From: Streptomyces sp. NBC_00513
Lineage (GTDB): Bacteria > Actinomycetota > Actinomycetes > Streptomycetales > Streptomycetaceae
DNA: 64,000 bases
Assembly: GCF_041431415.1 (NCBI RefSeq)
Contig: NZ_CP107845.1
Span: 5,022,001 to 5,086,000 of the forward strand
Direction: 5' to 3'
In this document: positions 16,101 to 24,743 of the stretch, one piece after another
Layout of the letters: the number at the start of each line of letters is the position of its first letter
Numbering within the stretch: the stretch's first letter is position 1
The notes under the pieces: model-generated
What the model saw: only the letters and a program-made list of their open reading frames with translations
The model's database searches: none
What the model was told of the DNA's origin: nothing
Position numbers and translations under genes: made by a program

Positions 16101-16702
16101 CCGGAGCCCGTCCGTCCCCCGCCGAACAACACCTGGGCGACCGTCTCGCCGCCCTCGTGGACGGTGAGTTGAGCCATGACGTGCGCGAGCGGGTGCTCGC
16201 CCACCTGGCCACCTGCCCCAAATGCAAGGCCGAAGCCGACGCGCAGCGTCGGGTGAAGAGCATGTTCGTGGAGAGCGCGCCCCCGCCGCTGTCCGCCGGA
16301 CTGCTGGCCCGCCTCCAAGGCCTTCCGGGTGGCGATCCCGACGGTCCGCCGCCGCCCTCCGGCCCGCCGGGTGCCGACCCGTTGTCCTCCTTCGGGTACG
16401 CCGCGCCGGCGTCCTCGCGCGAGGGTTTCAGGATCCATGAGATGGGGCGACCCAGACGTCGCTTCGCGTTCGTCGCCGCGGGAGCCGTGTCGTTGGCCGC
16501 CATCGCGCTCGGCGGGTCGCTGCCGCTGGACGCCGTCGAGCCGAACGCCCGGGGAGACGCGCCCGCGACCAGGCCCGGGCCGTACGCGCCGTTGACCGAC
16601 GCCGTGGTCCGCGACCGGCTGCCCAGCCCCGGTGGCCTGCCCACGCTCACCTCGCCCGGCCCCACCGTGTCGGCCCGCCCGGCGGTCTCCCTGTCCCGGT
16701 GA
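16097..16702 (+). CDS. Zinc-finger anti-sigma factor (RseA-like)
   Basis: 201 residues. The N-terminal anti-sigma domain carries the ZAS motif H36-x3-C40-x2-C43 ([14 protein letters not shown]), where disulfide formation or metal loss can release the sigma factor. A hydrophobic stretch at about residues 123-140 ([22 protein letters not shown]) could be a transmembrane helix, after which a Pro-rich tail would lie outside. GTG 16097 overlaps the sigma stop. It should bind and hold the preceding ECF sigma factor. The neighbouring HtrA protease is a candidate for its regulated breakdown, by analogy with RseA. Confidence 0.85.
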   Translation: MTGARPSPAEQHLGDRLAALVDGELSHDVRERVLAHLATCPKCKAEADAQRRVKSMFVESAPPPLSAGLLARLQGLPGGDPDGPPPPSGPPGADPLSSFGYAAPASSREGFRIHEMGRPRRRFAFVAAGAVSLAAIALGGSLPLDAVEPNARGDAPATRPGPYAPLTDAVVRDRLPSPGGLPTLTSPGPTVSARPAVSLSR

Positions 16703-16831
16703 CGGCCGCCGCCCCGTGCCCCGTCGTTCGCGTCGCGGGTTCGGGGGCGGGGCTCCCCCTGACGGCCGGACCTGGTTGAATCGGCGGCAGATGCGCCGCC
16801 CGGCGGTGCGACAGGTACGCGGGGAGCGCGC

Positions 16832-18274
16832 ATGTCCGACAGCCAGCAGACCGATGCGTCGCGGGCGCCACAGTGGTGGAGCCGGCCCGACGGCCCTGCG
16901 AAGGCGCGACCGGCGGAGGTGCCCCCGCAGCGCTCCGACCCGCAGGGCTCGGACCCGCAGCGCTCGGACCCGGAGCACGGGCCCCTGAGCGACCCGCACA
17001 CCGCTTCCGATCCGCACACCGCTCCCGACCCGTACGCCGCGACCGTGGTCGATGCCGAGGCCGGTACCGGTGCGGAGGTCGAACCCGACGCGGGGCCCGA
17101 GGTCGCGCCGCGGTACGACCCCTGGGCGGCCCGGCCGCTGCACGTGGTGGACCGGGGGCGGGAGCCGCGCGGGTTCCGCATGTGGCGGGTGGTGGCCCTC
17201 GCGGTCGGCGTCGCCCTCCTCGCCGGCGGCGTCGGCGGCTTCCTGGGCGTCCTCGCGGAGCGCCGCAGCAGCACCCGCCTCGAACTCCCGCAGGCCGCCG
17301 TCGACTCCAAGGGGCGGGCCCCCGACAGCGTCGCGGGGATCGCGGCCTCGGCGCTGCCCGGTGTGGTCACCCTCCACGTCAGCGGCGGCGGGGGCAGCGG
17401 CACGGGCACGGGCTTCGTGCTCGACCCGCAGGGACACATCCTCACCAACAACCACGTCGTCGCCGACGCCAAGGACATAACGGTCACCTTCAGTACCGGT
17501 GAGAGCGTCCCCGCCACACTCGTGGGCCGGGACGGCGGCTACGACCTGGCCGTGGTCAAGGTCGAAGGGGTGCGCGGACTGCGGCCCCTGACCCTCGGAA
17601 ACTCCGAGAACGTCAAGGTCGGCGACCCGGTGGTGGCCATCGGAGCCCCCTTCGACCTCTCCAACACCGTCACCGCGGGCATCATCAGCGCCACCGGGCG
17701 CCCCATCACCGCGGGCGGCGACAAGGGCGACGGCAGCGACATCAGCTACGTCGACGCCCTCCAGACCGACGCGCCGATCAACCCCGGCAACTCCGGCGGC
17801 CCGCTCCTCGACGCCCGCGCCCACGTCGTCGGCATCAACAGCGCCATCCGGGGCGCCGACAAGAGCGGCGACGGAGACGAGGAGGACCGCCAGAGCGGCA
17901 GCATCGGCCTCGGCTTCGCCATCCCCGTGAACCAGGGCAAGCGGGTCGCGGAGGAACTCATCGGCACCGGGCACGCCACCCATCCGGTCATCGGAGTCAC
18001 CCTCGACATGCAGTACAAGGGCGACGGAGCCCGTGTCGGGACCAAGGCCGCGGACGGCAAGCCCGCGGTCGTCGCCGACGGGCCGGGAGCCCGCGCCGGG
18101 ATCAAGGCGGGCGACGTGATCACCAAGGTGGACGGGCAGCGCGTGCACGGCGGGGACGAGCTCATCATCAAGATCCGGGCCCACCGGCCGGGCGATTCCC
18201 TGAACCTGACCGTGCTGCGCGACGGCGGGGAGCGCACGCTGGACGTCGTGCTGGGTTCGGCCGACGGCTCGTGA
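16832..18274 (+). CDS. HtrA-like S1C serine protease with PDZ domain
   Basis: 480 residues. A long cytoplasmic N-terminus contains SDP heptad-like repeats (about residues 30-72). One transmembrane helix lies at about 115-135 (VVALAVGVALLAGGVGGFLGVL). The trypsin-fold domain has catalytic H208 (NNHVV), D238 (GYDLAVV) and S321 (NPGNSGGP). One PDZ domain covers about residues 375-475. The start at 16832 follows GGGGAGC. It is the envelope-stress protease of the sigma/anti-sigma cluster, acting on the outer face of the membrane. Mycobacterial HtrA in the same position cleaves or regulates RseA. No promoter of its own is obvious in the 129-nt gap before it. Confidence 0.92.
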   Translation: MSDSQQTDASRAPQWWSRPDGPAKARPAEVPPQRSDPQGSDPQRSDPEHGPLSDPHTASDPHTAPDPYAATVVDAEAGTGAEVEPDAGPEVAPRYDPWAARPLHVVDRGREPRGFRMWRVVALAVGVALLAGGVGGFLGVLAERRSSTRLELPQAAVDSKGRAPDSVAGIAASALPGVVTLHVSGGGGSGTGTGFVLDPQGHILTNNHVVADAKDITVTFSTGESVPATLVGRDGGYDLAVVKVEGVRGLRPLTLGNSENVKVGDPVVAIGAPFDLSNTVTAGIISATGRPITAGGDKGDGSDISYVDALQTDAPINPGNSGGPLLDARAHVVGINSAIRGADKSGDGDEEDRQSGSIGLGFAIPVNQGKRVAEELIGTGHATHPVIGVTLDMQYKGDGARVGTKAADGKPAVVADGPGARAGIKAGDVITKVDGQRVHGGDELIIKIRAHRPGDSLNLTVLRDGGERTLDVVLGSADGS

Positions 18275-18413
18275 CACGGGGAGCGCGCCCGACGTGCTCC
18301 CGGCGTCGGACGGCGGCGAAAGTGGTACCCGTGCGGTACGGGCGTATGGGTCCCGAGGCATCGACGGGTACCGTTGTCCTGGCCCGACGTGAAGAGAGCC
18401 GAGGAGCGGCAAG

Positions 18414-18863
18414 GTGTTCAACGACATAGGCGCACTCGAGCTGGTCACGATCGTCGTGCTGGCCATTCTCGTGTTCGGTCCGGACAAACTGCCGAAGATG
18501 ATCCAGGACGTCACCGGGGTGATCCGCAAGATCCGGTCGTTCTCGGACAGTGCCAAACACGACATCCGCTCCGAACTGGGTCCGGAATTCAAGGACTTCG
18601 AGTTCGAGGACCTCAATCCCAAGACGTTCATCCGCAAGCAGCTGACGGAGAACGAGGACCTCAAGGACATCCGCAGCAGTTTCGACCTCCGCAAGGAGCT
18701 CAACGACGTCACCGACGCCGTGAACGGCAAGGAGCCCGCCGCGCCCGCGACCCCGTCCGCGTCCGCCGCCACGCCCGCCGCGAGCACCGGCCCCGACCTG
18801 CTGAAGAAGCCCGCCGCCCCGTCCCCCGAGCAGCGCACTCCCTTCGACGCCGACGCCACCTGA
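18414..18863 (+). CDS. tatB: Sec-independent (Tat) protein translocase subunit TatB
   Basis: 149 residues. The N-terminal transmembrane helix MFNDIGALELVTIVVLAILVFGPDKLP has the Glu in ALEL and the FGPDKLP hinge that mark TatB. It is followed by an amphipathic helix (MIQDVTGVIRKIRSFSDSAK) and a long charged cytoplasmic tail ending in an Ala/Pro-rich stretch. With TatC (elsewhere) it receives twin-arginine signal peptides. GTG 18414 follows GAGGAGC. In mycobacteria tatB also sits after htrA. A 9-bp inverted repeat lies just upstream (18324-18372). Confidence 0.92.
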   Translation: MFNDIGALELVTIVVLAILVFGPDKLPKMIQDVTGVIRKIRSFSDSAKHDIRSELGPEFKDFEFEDLNPKTFIRKQLTENEDLKDIRSSFDLRKELNDVTDAVNGKEPAAPATPSASAATPAASTGPDLLKKPAAPSPEQRTPFDADAT

Positions 18864-18929
18864 GCCGCCGCCTGCCCGGTGATCCGGAGTCGGATGGCTA
18901 TCCTCCATCTGTCCGTCCGGACGCAGGAC

Positions 18930-18970
18930 GCCCGAGGGAGGGGGTCCCCCCGTCGAGTCGAGGGGGAGGG
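18930..18970. repeat. G/C-tract palindromic intergenic element
   Basis: Between tatB and the next gene is a run containing GGGGGTCCCCC and then CCCCC-GTCGAGTCGA-GGGGG. Elements with this build (a G-tract, a C-tract and a TCGA-rich centre) recur between Streptomyces genes in my recollection. It could form a hairpin and act as a weak terminator or processing site. Confidence 0.35.
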
Positions 18971-19005
18971 CCGTTCCGGACCCCAGGGAACGAGAGGCCG
19001 CCCAG

Positions 19006-19737
19006 ATGGAGACGACGAGCAGTAGCCGGGTAGGCGCGCAGCCTGCCGAAATCCCCGCAGAGCTGCCCGCGGACGACCCGCAGGCACAGCAGGACCCGCG
19101 ACAGAGTCCCGCGGCGGCCCAGGAGGGCACCGACCCCGCCCCTGCGGCCCGTCGGGCGGTGGAGGGGTACCTGCGGGCCGACTTCCCCTGGTACGGCCTG
19201 GACGGGGCCTTCACCGGCCCCCGCCGGCTGATGCAGGTGGGCACCGCCGCGGACGGGACCGTGGAGCACGGTTCCACCGGCCACGGCGACGAGCCGTCCG
19301 TGCGCGGGGAGATCGCCACCGGCGAGAAGGAACGCTTCGCGGTGGTGATCACCGTCGCAGGGAACCCGATCCGCCGCAGCGCCGACGGAACCGGCGTCCT
19401 GGAGGCCACCTCGGTCTCCTCGGCCGCCTGGCTGGCCGGCTCGGGTCTGCTGGCCTACAGCTGGCCCGGTCGGATGGACCACAGCCTGCGCGACGACTGG
19501 CTCGACCAGCAGACCGAGGCGGCCTGGGAACTCGCCGACGACCTCGACGGCGAGGACTGGTCGACGCTGTCCCTGCCGGTGGACGGGGAGCCGACGCCGT
19601 TCCACTACCGCGAGTCGGAGTTCGGCTGGGTGCTCGCCGGGTCCCGGGGCGGGGTGCACCTGGGCGCGTACGGGCGCGGCATGAGCGCGTACGGGCTCGG
19701 CTTCTCGGTGATCGGCGACCTGGACGCGTACCGGTAG
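19006..19737 (+). CDS. Conserved hypothetical protein
   Basis: 243 residues with no signal peptide or transmembrane helix. The first 45 residues are disordered (Gln/Pro/Ala-rich). The rest looks like one globular domain with several Trp residues (DFPWYGLDGAFTGPRRLMQVG, SGLLAYSWPGRMDHSLRDDWLDQQTEAAWELADDLDGEDW, GWVLAGSRGGVHLGAYGRGMSAYGLGFSVIGDLDAY). I do not recognise a family. It is monocistronic, between the palindromic element and a 21-bp terminator. Confidence 0.65.
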   Translation: METTSSSRVGAQPAEIPAELPADDPQAQQDPRQSPAAAQEGTDPAPAARRAVEGYLRADFPWYGLDGAFTGPRRLMQVGTAADGTVEHGSTGHGDEPSVRGEIATGEKERFAVVITVAGNPIRRSADGTGVLEATSVSSAAWLAGSGLLAYSWPGRMDHSLRDDWLDQQTEAAWELADDLDGEDWSTLSLPVDGEPTPFHYRESEFGWVLAGSRGGVHLGAYGRGMSAYGLGFSVIGDLDAYR

Positions 19738-19790
19738 CCGCCGGAAGTCCGCGCCCCCACGCCGCAGACGCACGGCGGGGACGGGTGACG

Positions 19791-19836
19791 GAAACGGGGG
19801 AGGGCACCGCCGACCGGCGGTGCCCTCCCCCGTTTC
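19791..19836. terminator. Bidirectional 21-bp hairpin terminator
   Basis: Perfect arms 19791-19811 and 19816-19836 with the 4-nt loop GACC lie between the convergent hypothetical gene and mrp. It is among the two longest stems in the window. Confidence 0.9.
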
Positions 19837-19853
19837 GTGCTCTCGGGCGAGCG

Positions 19854-21020
19854 CTAGAACTTGTTGCGCGGGGTGATCCCCAGCGACATGCCCGAGAGGC
19901 CGCGGGCCCGGCCGCCGAGCTTGCCGGCGATGGCGCGCAGGGCCGCGCCGGCGGGGGAGTCGGGGTCGGACAGGACGACGGGCTTGCCCTCGTCGCCGCC
20001 CTCGCGCAGCCGGACGTCGATCGGGATCGAGCCCAGCACCGGTACCGAGGCGCCGACCGTCTTCGTCAGCCCGTCGGCGACCCTCTGCCCACCGCCCGAG
20101 CCGAAGACGTCCACCATCTCGTCGCAGTGCGGGCACGGCAGGCCCGACATGTTCTCGACGACACCGACGATCTTCTGGTGGGTCTGCACGGCGATCGAAC
20201 CGGCCCGCTCGGCCACCTCGGCGGCGGCCTGCTGCGGGGTGGTCACCACGAGGATCTCGGCGTTCGGCACCAGCTGGGCCACCGAGATCGCGATGTCACC
20301 GGTGCCCGGCGGCAGGTCGAGCAGCAGGACGTCCAGGTCGCCCCAGAACACGTCCGCCAGGAACTGCTGGAGCGCGCGGTGCAGCATCGGACCGCGCCAG
20401 ACCACCGGCGCGTTGCCCGGGGTGAACATGCCGATGGAGATCACCTTCACGCCGTGCGCGGAGGGCGGCATGATCATGTTCTCGACCTGGGTGGGGCGCC
20501 CGTCCACGCCGAGCATGCGCGGCACGCTGTGGCCGTAGATGTCCGCGTCCACCACGCCGACCTTCAGACCGTCCGCCGCCATCGCGGCGGCGAGGTTCAC
20601 CGTCACCGAGGACTTGCCGACGCCGCCCTTGCCGGACGCGACCGCGTACACACGGGTCAGCGAGCCCGGCTTGGCGAAGGGCACCTCGCGCTCGGCGGTG
20701 CCGCCGCGCAGCGTGTTCGCGAGGTCCTTGCGCTGCTCGTCGCTCATCACGTCGAGGGTGACGGCGACGGAGGTGACACCGGGGACGCGCTCGACGGCCT
20801 CGGTGACGTTCTTGGTGATGGTCTCGCGCATGGGGCAGCCCGACACCGTCAGGTAGACGGTGACGGCGACCGCGCCGCCGTCGCCGATCTCCACCGATTT
20901 GACCATGCCGAGCTCGGTGATCGGCCGGTGGATCTCGGGGTCGTTCACCGTCGCCAGCGCGTCCAGGATCGCGTCCTGCTCGGGCACGGCGGCGTCGGCG
21001 GAGCTTGTGTCGGTAGCCAT
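19854..21020 (-). CDS. mrp: Iron-sulfur cluster carrier protein Mrp/ApbC (NBP35 type P-loop ATPase)
   Basis: 388 residues. The N-terminal MIP18/DUF59 domain (residues about 15-100, with SGCPMRETI) is fused to the P-loop domain. The deviant Walker A ASGKGGVGKSS is near 130 and the Fe-S-binding pair CPHC is at about residue 300. It carries and delivers 4Fe-4S clusters as a cytosolic dimer. TACCAT lies 6 nt before ATG 21020 and no ribosome site is seen, so the mRNA may be leaderless. It holds the same relative position as Rv1229c. Confidence 0.92.
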   Translation of the reverse strand: MATDTSSADAAVPEQDAILDALATVNDPEIHRPITELGMVKSVEIGDGGAVAVTVYLTVSGCPMRETITKNVTEAVERVPGVTSVAVTLDVMSDEQRKDLANTLRGGTAEREVPFAKPGSLTRVYAVASGKGGVGKSSVTVNLAAAMAADGLKVGVVDADIYGHSVPRMLGVDGRPTQVENMIMPPSAHGVKVISIGMFTPGNAPVVWRGPMLHRALQQFLADVFWGDLDVLLLDLPPGTGDIAISVAQLVPNAEILVVTTPQQAAAEVAERAGSIAVQTHQKIVGVVENMSGLPCPHCDEMVDVFGSGGGQRVADGLTKTVGASVPVLGSIPIDVRLREGGDEGKPVVLSDPDSPAGAALRAIAGKLGGRARGLSGMSLGITPRNKF

Positions 21021-21062
21021 GTCCCGATGGTACGGCTCGCCGGCACGCCGCCGGTAAGCCCG

Positions 21063-21779
21063 TCAGCGGTCGCCTTCGTCACGTTCGGGGGCCAGCAGCC
21101 GCCGTTCGTCCATCTCCTTGATCAGGTCCTGGAACTCCGACCTGATCCAGTCGCGCGTGGCGACCTCGCCCATGCCCATGCGCAGCGAGGCGATCTCCCG
21201 CGTCAGGTACTCGGTGTCGGCGATGGACCGCTCGTTCTGCTTGCGGTCCTGCTCCAGGTTGACCCGGTCCCGGTCGTCCTGCCGGTTCTGCGCGAGCAGG
21301 ATCAACGGGGCCGCGTACGAGGCCTGGAGCGACAGCATCAGCGTCAGGAAGATGAACGGGTACTCGTCCCACCGCAGGTGCCCGGGCGCGAAGATGTTCC
21401 ACAGCACCCAGGCGATGATGACGATCGTCATCCAGACGATGAACCGGCCCGTGCCCAGGAACCGCGCGACCCGCTCCGAGAGCCTTCCGAAGGCCTCCGG
21501 GTCGTACTCGGGCAACAGTCGGCGGCGCGCCGCACGCGGCTGGTCCAGCCGGACGCGCGAACGCGTCAGCGCGCTCGCCCCGGACGGGGCGCTCCCCTTG
21601 GACCGGTCGGCGGAACGCTCCGGTCGGTCGGCCCGCAGCCGCTCCGCCGCCTCCTCCAGCCGGTCCGACAGGCCCTCGCGGGCATGGTCGCGCCGCTCTC
21701 GCCGCTGCTTGCGCGCGGCGTCGCCGCGCGGGGCGCCGGCGCCGCGGCTTCGATCGCCACGCCCCCGCTCAGTGGCCAC
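21063..21779 (-). CDS. DUF1003 membrane protein
   Basis: 238 residues. A highly charged N-terminal third (Arg/Glu-rich, about 90 residues) precedes the DUF1003 core: GRFIVWMTIVIIAWVLWNIF, the loop DEYPFIFLTLMLSLQASYAAPLILLAQNRQ with two transmembrane helices, then a cytoplasmic coiled-coil tail. GTG 21779 overlaps the end of the upstream CBS gene by 11 nt, so the two are co-translated. The neighbouring MgtE_N/CBS and CorA genes suggest a link to divalent cation balance, but no activity is established for the family. Confidence 0.85.
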   Translation of the reverse strand: MATERGRGDRSRGAGAPRGDAARKQRRERRDHAREGLSDRLEEAAERLRADRPERSADRSKGSAPSGASALTRSRVRLDQPRAARRRLLPEYDPEAFGRLSERVARFLGTGRFIVWMTIVIIAWVLWNIFAPGHLRWDEYPFIFLTLMLSLQASYAAPLILLAQNRQDDRDRVNLEQDRKQNERSIADTEYLTREIASLRMGMGEVATRDWIRSEFQDLIKEMDERRLLAPERDEGDR

Positions 21780-23040
21780 TCACGGCCTCCTCGGAATGGA
21801 AGTCCGTCTCCCGCCAGTCGTCCGGCAGCAGGTGGTCGAGCACGTCGTCGACGGTCACCGCGCCCAGCAGCGACCCGCTCTCGTCGACCACCGGCACCGC
21901 GACCATGTTGTAGGCGGCCAGGTGCGTGGTCACGGCGGGCAGCGAGGAGTCCGGCCGCAGCGGCGGCAGGTCCGTGTCCACGATCGAGCTGACCAGGGTG
22001 AACGGCGGGTCCCGCAGCAGCCGCTGGAAGTGCACCGTGCCCAGGTACTTGCCCGTGGGCGTCTCGTCCGGCGGCCGGCAGACGTACACCTGCGCCGCCA
22101 GCGCCGGCGACAGGTCCGCCTGCCGTACCCGGGCCAGCGCGTCGGCGACCGTGGCGTCCGGCCGCAGCACGATCGGCTCGGTGGTCATCAGACCGCCGGC
22201 GGTGTTCTCCTCGTAGGACAGCAGGCGGCGCACATCGGCCGCGTCGTCCGGCTGCATCAGCGTCAGCAGCCGCTCCTTGTCGTCCTCGGGCAGCTCGGAG
22301 AGCAGGTCGGCCGCGTCGTCGGGGTCCATCGCCTCCAGGACATCGGCCGCGCGCTCCTCCTTCAGCTTGCCGAGGATCTCCACCTGGTCGTCCTCGGGCA
22401 GCTCCTCCATGACGTCCGCGAGCCGGTCGTCATCGAGGGCGCTGGCGACCTCGGCGCGACGCTTCGGCGTCAGGTGGTGCAGTACGTTCGCCAAGTCGGC
22501 CGGTCGCATCTGCTCGAAGGTCGCCACCAGGCTCTCGGCGCCCTGCCCGTGCTCCTCCAACGAGAACCCGCTGACCGCGGACCACTCCACCGTGAGGGTC
22601 TCGCCGCGCCGGCGCAGCGCGCCCGCCTTGCCCTTGCGCACGAAGATCCGGTCGATCTCCCAGTCCCGGCGGGCCGGCAACTGCTGGATGGCCACGTCCA
22701 GGACGGTGACCTCCTCGCCGCCGGCGACCAGCGTCACCCGGCGGTCCAGCAGCTCGCCGAGCACCAGTCGCTCGGTGGGCCGCTGCTCGAAGCGCCGCAT
22801 GTTGATGACACCGGTGGTGATGACCTGTCCGGACTCCACGCCCGTCACCCGGGTCATCGGCAGGAAGATCCGACGCCGGCTGACGACCTCGACCACCAGG
22901 CCCAGCAGCCGCGGCGGGCGACCGCCGACGCGCAGCATGGCGACGATGTCGCGGACGCGGCCGACCTGATCGCCGTTGGGATCGAAGACGGGCACACCCG
23001 ACAGATGCGAGACGAAGATCCGCGGGGCGCCTGCAGCCAT
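21769..23040 (-). CDS. PRC-barrel / MgtE_N / CBS-pair cytoplasmic protein (no MgtE channel domain)
   Basis: 423 residues. Two PRC-barrel-like segments occupy about residues 1-170 (FVSHLSGVPVFDPNGDQVGRVRDIV). The MgtE intracellular superhelical domain follows, with repeating LPEDDQVEILGKL, MDPDDAADLLSELPEDDKERLL and MQPDDAADVRRLL. A CBS pair starts at GLMTTEPIVLRPDATVADAL and ends at GAVTVDDVLDHLLP. The acidic Mg-sensing part of MgtE is thus present, but the five-helix channel is absent. The start at 23040 has AGGAGG upstream; the frame could extend to 23067 without a site. It is likely a Mg2+-sensing partner for another membrane protein, perhaps DUF1003 or CorA nearby. Rv1232c is its positional relative. 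Confidence 0.82.
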   Translation of the reverse strand: MAAGAPRIFVSHLSGVPVFDPNGDQVGRVRDIVAMLRVGGRPPRLLGLVVEVVSRRRIFLPMTRVTGVESGQVITTGVINMRRFEQRPTERLVLGELLDRRVTLVAGGEEVTVLDVAIQQLPARRDWEIDRIFVRKGKAGALRRRGETLTVEWSAVSGFSLEEHGQGAESLVATFEQMRPADLANVLHHLTPKRRAEVASALDDDRLADVMEELPEDDQVEILGKLKEERAADVLEAMDPDDAADLLSELPEDDKERLLTLMQPDDAADVRRLLSYEENTAGGLMTTEPIVLRPDATVADALARVRQADLSPALAAQVYVCRPPDETPTGKYLGTVHFQRLLRDPPFTLVSSIVDTDLPPLRPDSSLPAVTTHLAAYNMVAVPVVDESGSLLGAVTVDDVLDHLLPDDWRETDFHSEEAVSGH

Positions 23041-23284
23041 CCGAGCGCCTCCTAGAGCGTGAACCAACCGTCGATCAAGACTCGTGCCGAGCCTCAGGCT
23101 AGCCCGTGCCGCCGGTCAGCGTCCTGGTGGGGCCGTCCGGCCGGGGTTGGCGCACCTGTCCGAGCCGTGCGGGGGCCGCCCCGCGGGGCCCCCGCACCCC
23201 TCTCCGGACGCGGGCGCGGGCCGCGAGGCCCGGGCGGGTACGCTGCCTGTCGCCCCCAGAGGAACCACCGAGAGGCACCCGCCC

Positions 23285-24082
23285 GTGACCGCCAACCTCC
23301 CTGTCGCACGGCTGCGCCGGGCCGCCGTCGCCGGCGTCCTGTGCGCGGGCCTCGCCGTCTCCGTCACGGGCTGCGGCGGCGGCGGTGGCGAGGATCCCGA
23401 CAAGGGGACCAACGGGGTCGGCAAGCTCTCCGCCGACAAGATCGAGGCGCAGGCGCGGACGGCGGCCACCGCCGCCTCCTCGGTGCACCTGTCCGGCACC
23501 CTGGTCAGCGGCGGCAAGTCCTTCACCCTCGACATGCGCCTCAAGTCCGACGGCGGCACCGGCGAGGTGAAGTCCCAGGAGGACACATTCCAGGTGCTGC
23601 GCGTCGGGGAGCAGCTCTACCTGAAGGCCAGCGCGGCCTTCTGGGGCGAGTCCGACTCGGCCGGCAAGCTCGGCGACAAGTTCGTGAAGGTGCCCGAGAG
23701 CGACCCCACCTACAAGCAGTTCCGCGGCTTCACCGACATGGGCGTCCTGCTCGACGGGCTGCTCGGCCTCGACGGCAAGCTCACCAAGAGCCCGTACAGC
23801 AAGGTCGGGCAGGCCCGCGTGGTCCCGCTCCTGGCCGACGGGGGCAAGGGCGGCCGCCTCTCGGTGTCCCTCGACGGCACCCCCTACCCGCTGCTCATGG
23901 AACGCGCGGGCGGCGCCGGCCGGGTGGAGCTCGCGGACTGGGGCCAGGCCTTCCCGCTGGATCCCCCCGCGAAGGACCAGACGGTCGACTACGGGTCCCA
24001 GCTGCCCACGACCAGGAACCAGGGCGGCGTCAAGCCGAGCCCGAGCGGCAGCGCGGGCCAGGGCTCCAACCCCGGCGGCTGA
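23285..24082 (+). CDS. Lipoprotein, LppX/LprG-like
   Basis: 265 residues. The signal peptide ends in a lipobox-like SVTGC (Cys about residue 29), followed by a Gly-rich tether. The body has the alternating beta pattern of LppX/LprAFG-type lipid-binding lipoproteins (VHLSGTLVSGGKSFTLDMRLKSDG, EDTFQVLRVGEQLYLKASAAFW). GTG 23285 is the most plausible start because it places the signal peptide correctly; the ribosome site is weak (GAGAGG). It would be anchored on the outer membrane face, possibly carrying lipids. No partner is encoded beside it. Confidence 0.72.
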   Translation: MTANLPVARLRRAAVAGVLCAGLAVSVTGCGGGGGEDPDKGTNGVGKLSADKIEAQARTAATAASSVHLSGTLVSGGKSFTLDMRLKSDGGTGEVKSQEDTFQVLRVGEQLYLKASAAFWGESDSAGKLGDKFVKVPESDPTYKQFRGFTDMGVLLDGLLGLDGKLTKSPYSKVGQARVVPLLADGGKGGRLSVSLDGTPYPLLMERAGGAGRVELADWGQAFPLDPPAKDQTVDYGSQLPTTRNQGGVKPSPSGSAGQGSNPGG

Positions 24083-24135
24083 CCGGCGGCCCGAGGGCTC
24101 ATCCCCGGCGGGCCGGGCCCGTCACGGCCCGAGGA

Positions 24136-24648
24136 TCAGCGCGCGGCCCTGCGCCGCTTCAGCAGCAGCTTCGGCAGCCCCGCCGGGATGGCCCGGCGGG
24201 TCGTCGCGGGGGAGGGCAGCGGGGCCGCGGCCAGCGACCCGCCCGGCAGCGCGTCCCGTACGGCCTCGGGCTCCAGGCGCAGCAGCCGGCACTCCCGCGC
24301 CCACCGCTCCGTCATCAGCTCGGAGTCGGGGGCGTTCAGCCGCTTGCCCTTCAGCTCGGCCACCGCGGCCTGCCACTCCTCGCCGCGCGGCGGGAGTTCC
24401 CGCACGGTGGCCGTCCACGCGACGAGCCGGCCGCCCTTGTCCTTGCTGCGCACGGTGACCTCGGCCGTCGAGCCGTCCGCGAGCCCCGGGAACGGCTGCT
24501 CCCCGGGCCCGTCGCCGAGCACGTGGGCGGCGCCGTCGACCCAGGCGTGCCACAGGGCCCGATCGGTCCCGGAGCCGCGGACCCAGATCAGTCCGGACTT
24601 CTTGCCGGCCTCCTCGACGAGGGCCAGATCGAACGCGCTGAGAGTCAT
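24136..24648 (-). CDS. Conserved hypothetical protein
   Basis: 170 residues starting MTLSAFDLALVEEAGKKSGLIWVRG. The beta-rich N-terminal two-thirds resembles a small split-barrel (LWHAWVDGAAHVLGDGPGEQPFPGLADGSTAEVTVRSKDKGGRLVAWTATVRELPP), suggesting a flavin- or F420-binding-like fold, but I do not recognise a defined family. The C-terminus is basic (LLLKRRRAAR). It lies downstream of corA on the same strand, separated by a hairpin. Confidence 0.6.
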   Translation of the reverse strand: MTLSAFDLALVEEAGKKSGLIWVRGSGTDRALWHAWVDGAAHVLGDGPGEQPFPGLADGSTAEVTVRSKDKGGRLVAWTATVRELPPRGEEWQAAVAELKGKRLNAPDSELMTERWARECRLLRLEPEAVRDALPGGSLAAAPLPSPATTRRAIPAGLPKLLLKRRRAAR

Positions 24649-24687
24649 GGGGCCAGCGTAGCCGGCCGCGGTCGGTTCGCAGGGCGG

Positions 24688-24739
24688 TGTCCTGTCGGTC
24701 GGGCCGGGCTCGTCGTGTCCGGGCCCGATCGACAGGACA
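24688..24739 (-). terminator. Hairpin terminator after corA
   Basis: An 18-bp stem (24688-24705 with 24722-24739, one G-T wobble) with a 16-nt loop starts 4 nt after the corA stop on the minus strand. Confidence 0.75.
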
Positions 24740-24743
24740 TCCC

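Noticed and set aside
15971..19087. A 1038-residue minus-strand open frame across the sigma, anti-sigma, htrA and tatB genes
   Set aside because: It is opposite four genes with clear motifs and has no ribosome site or domain.
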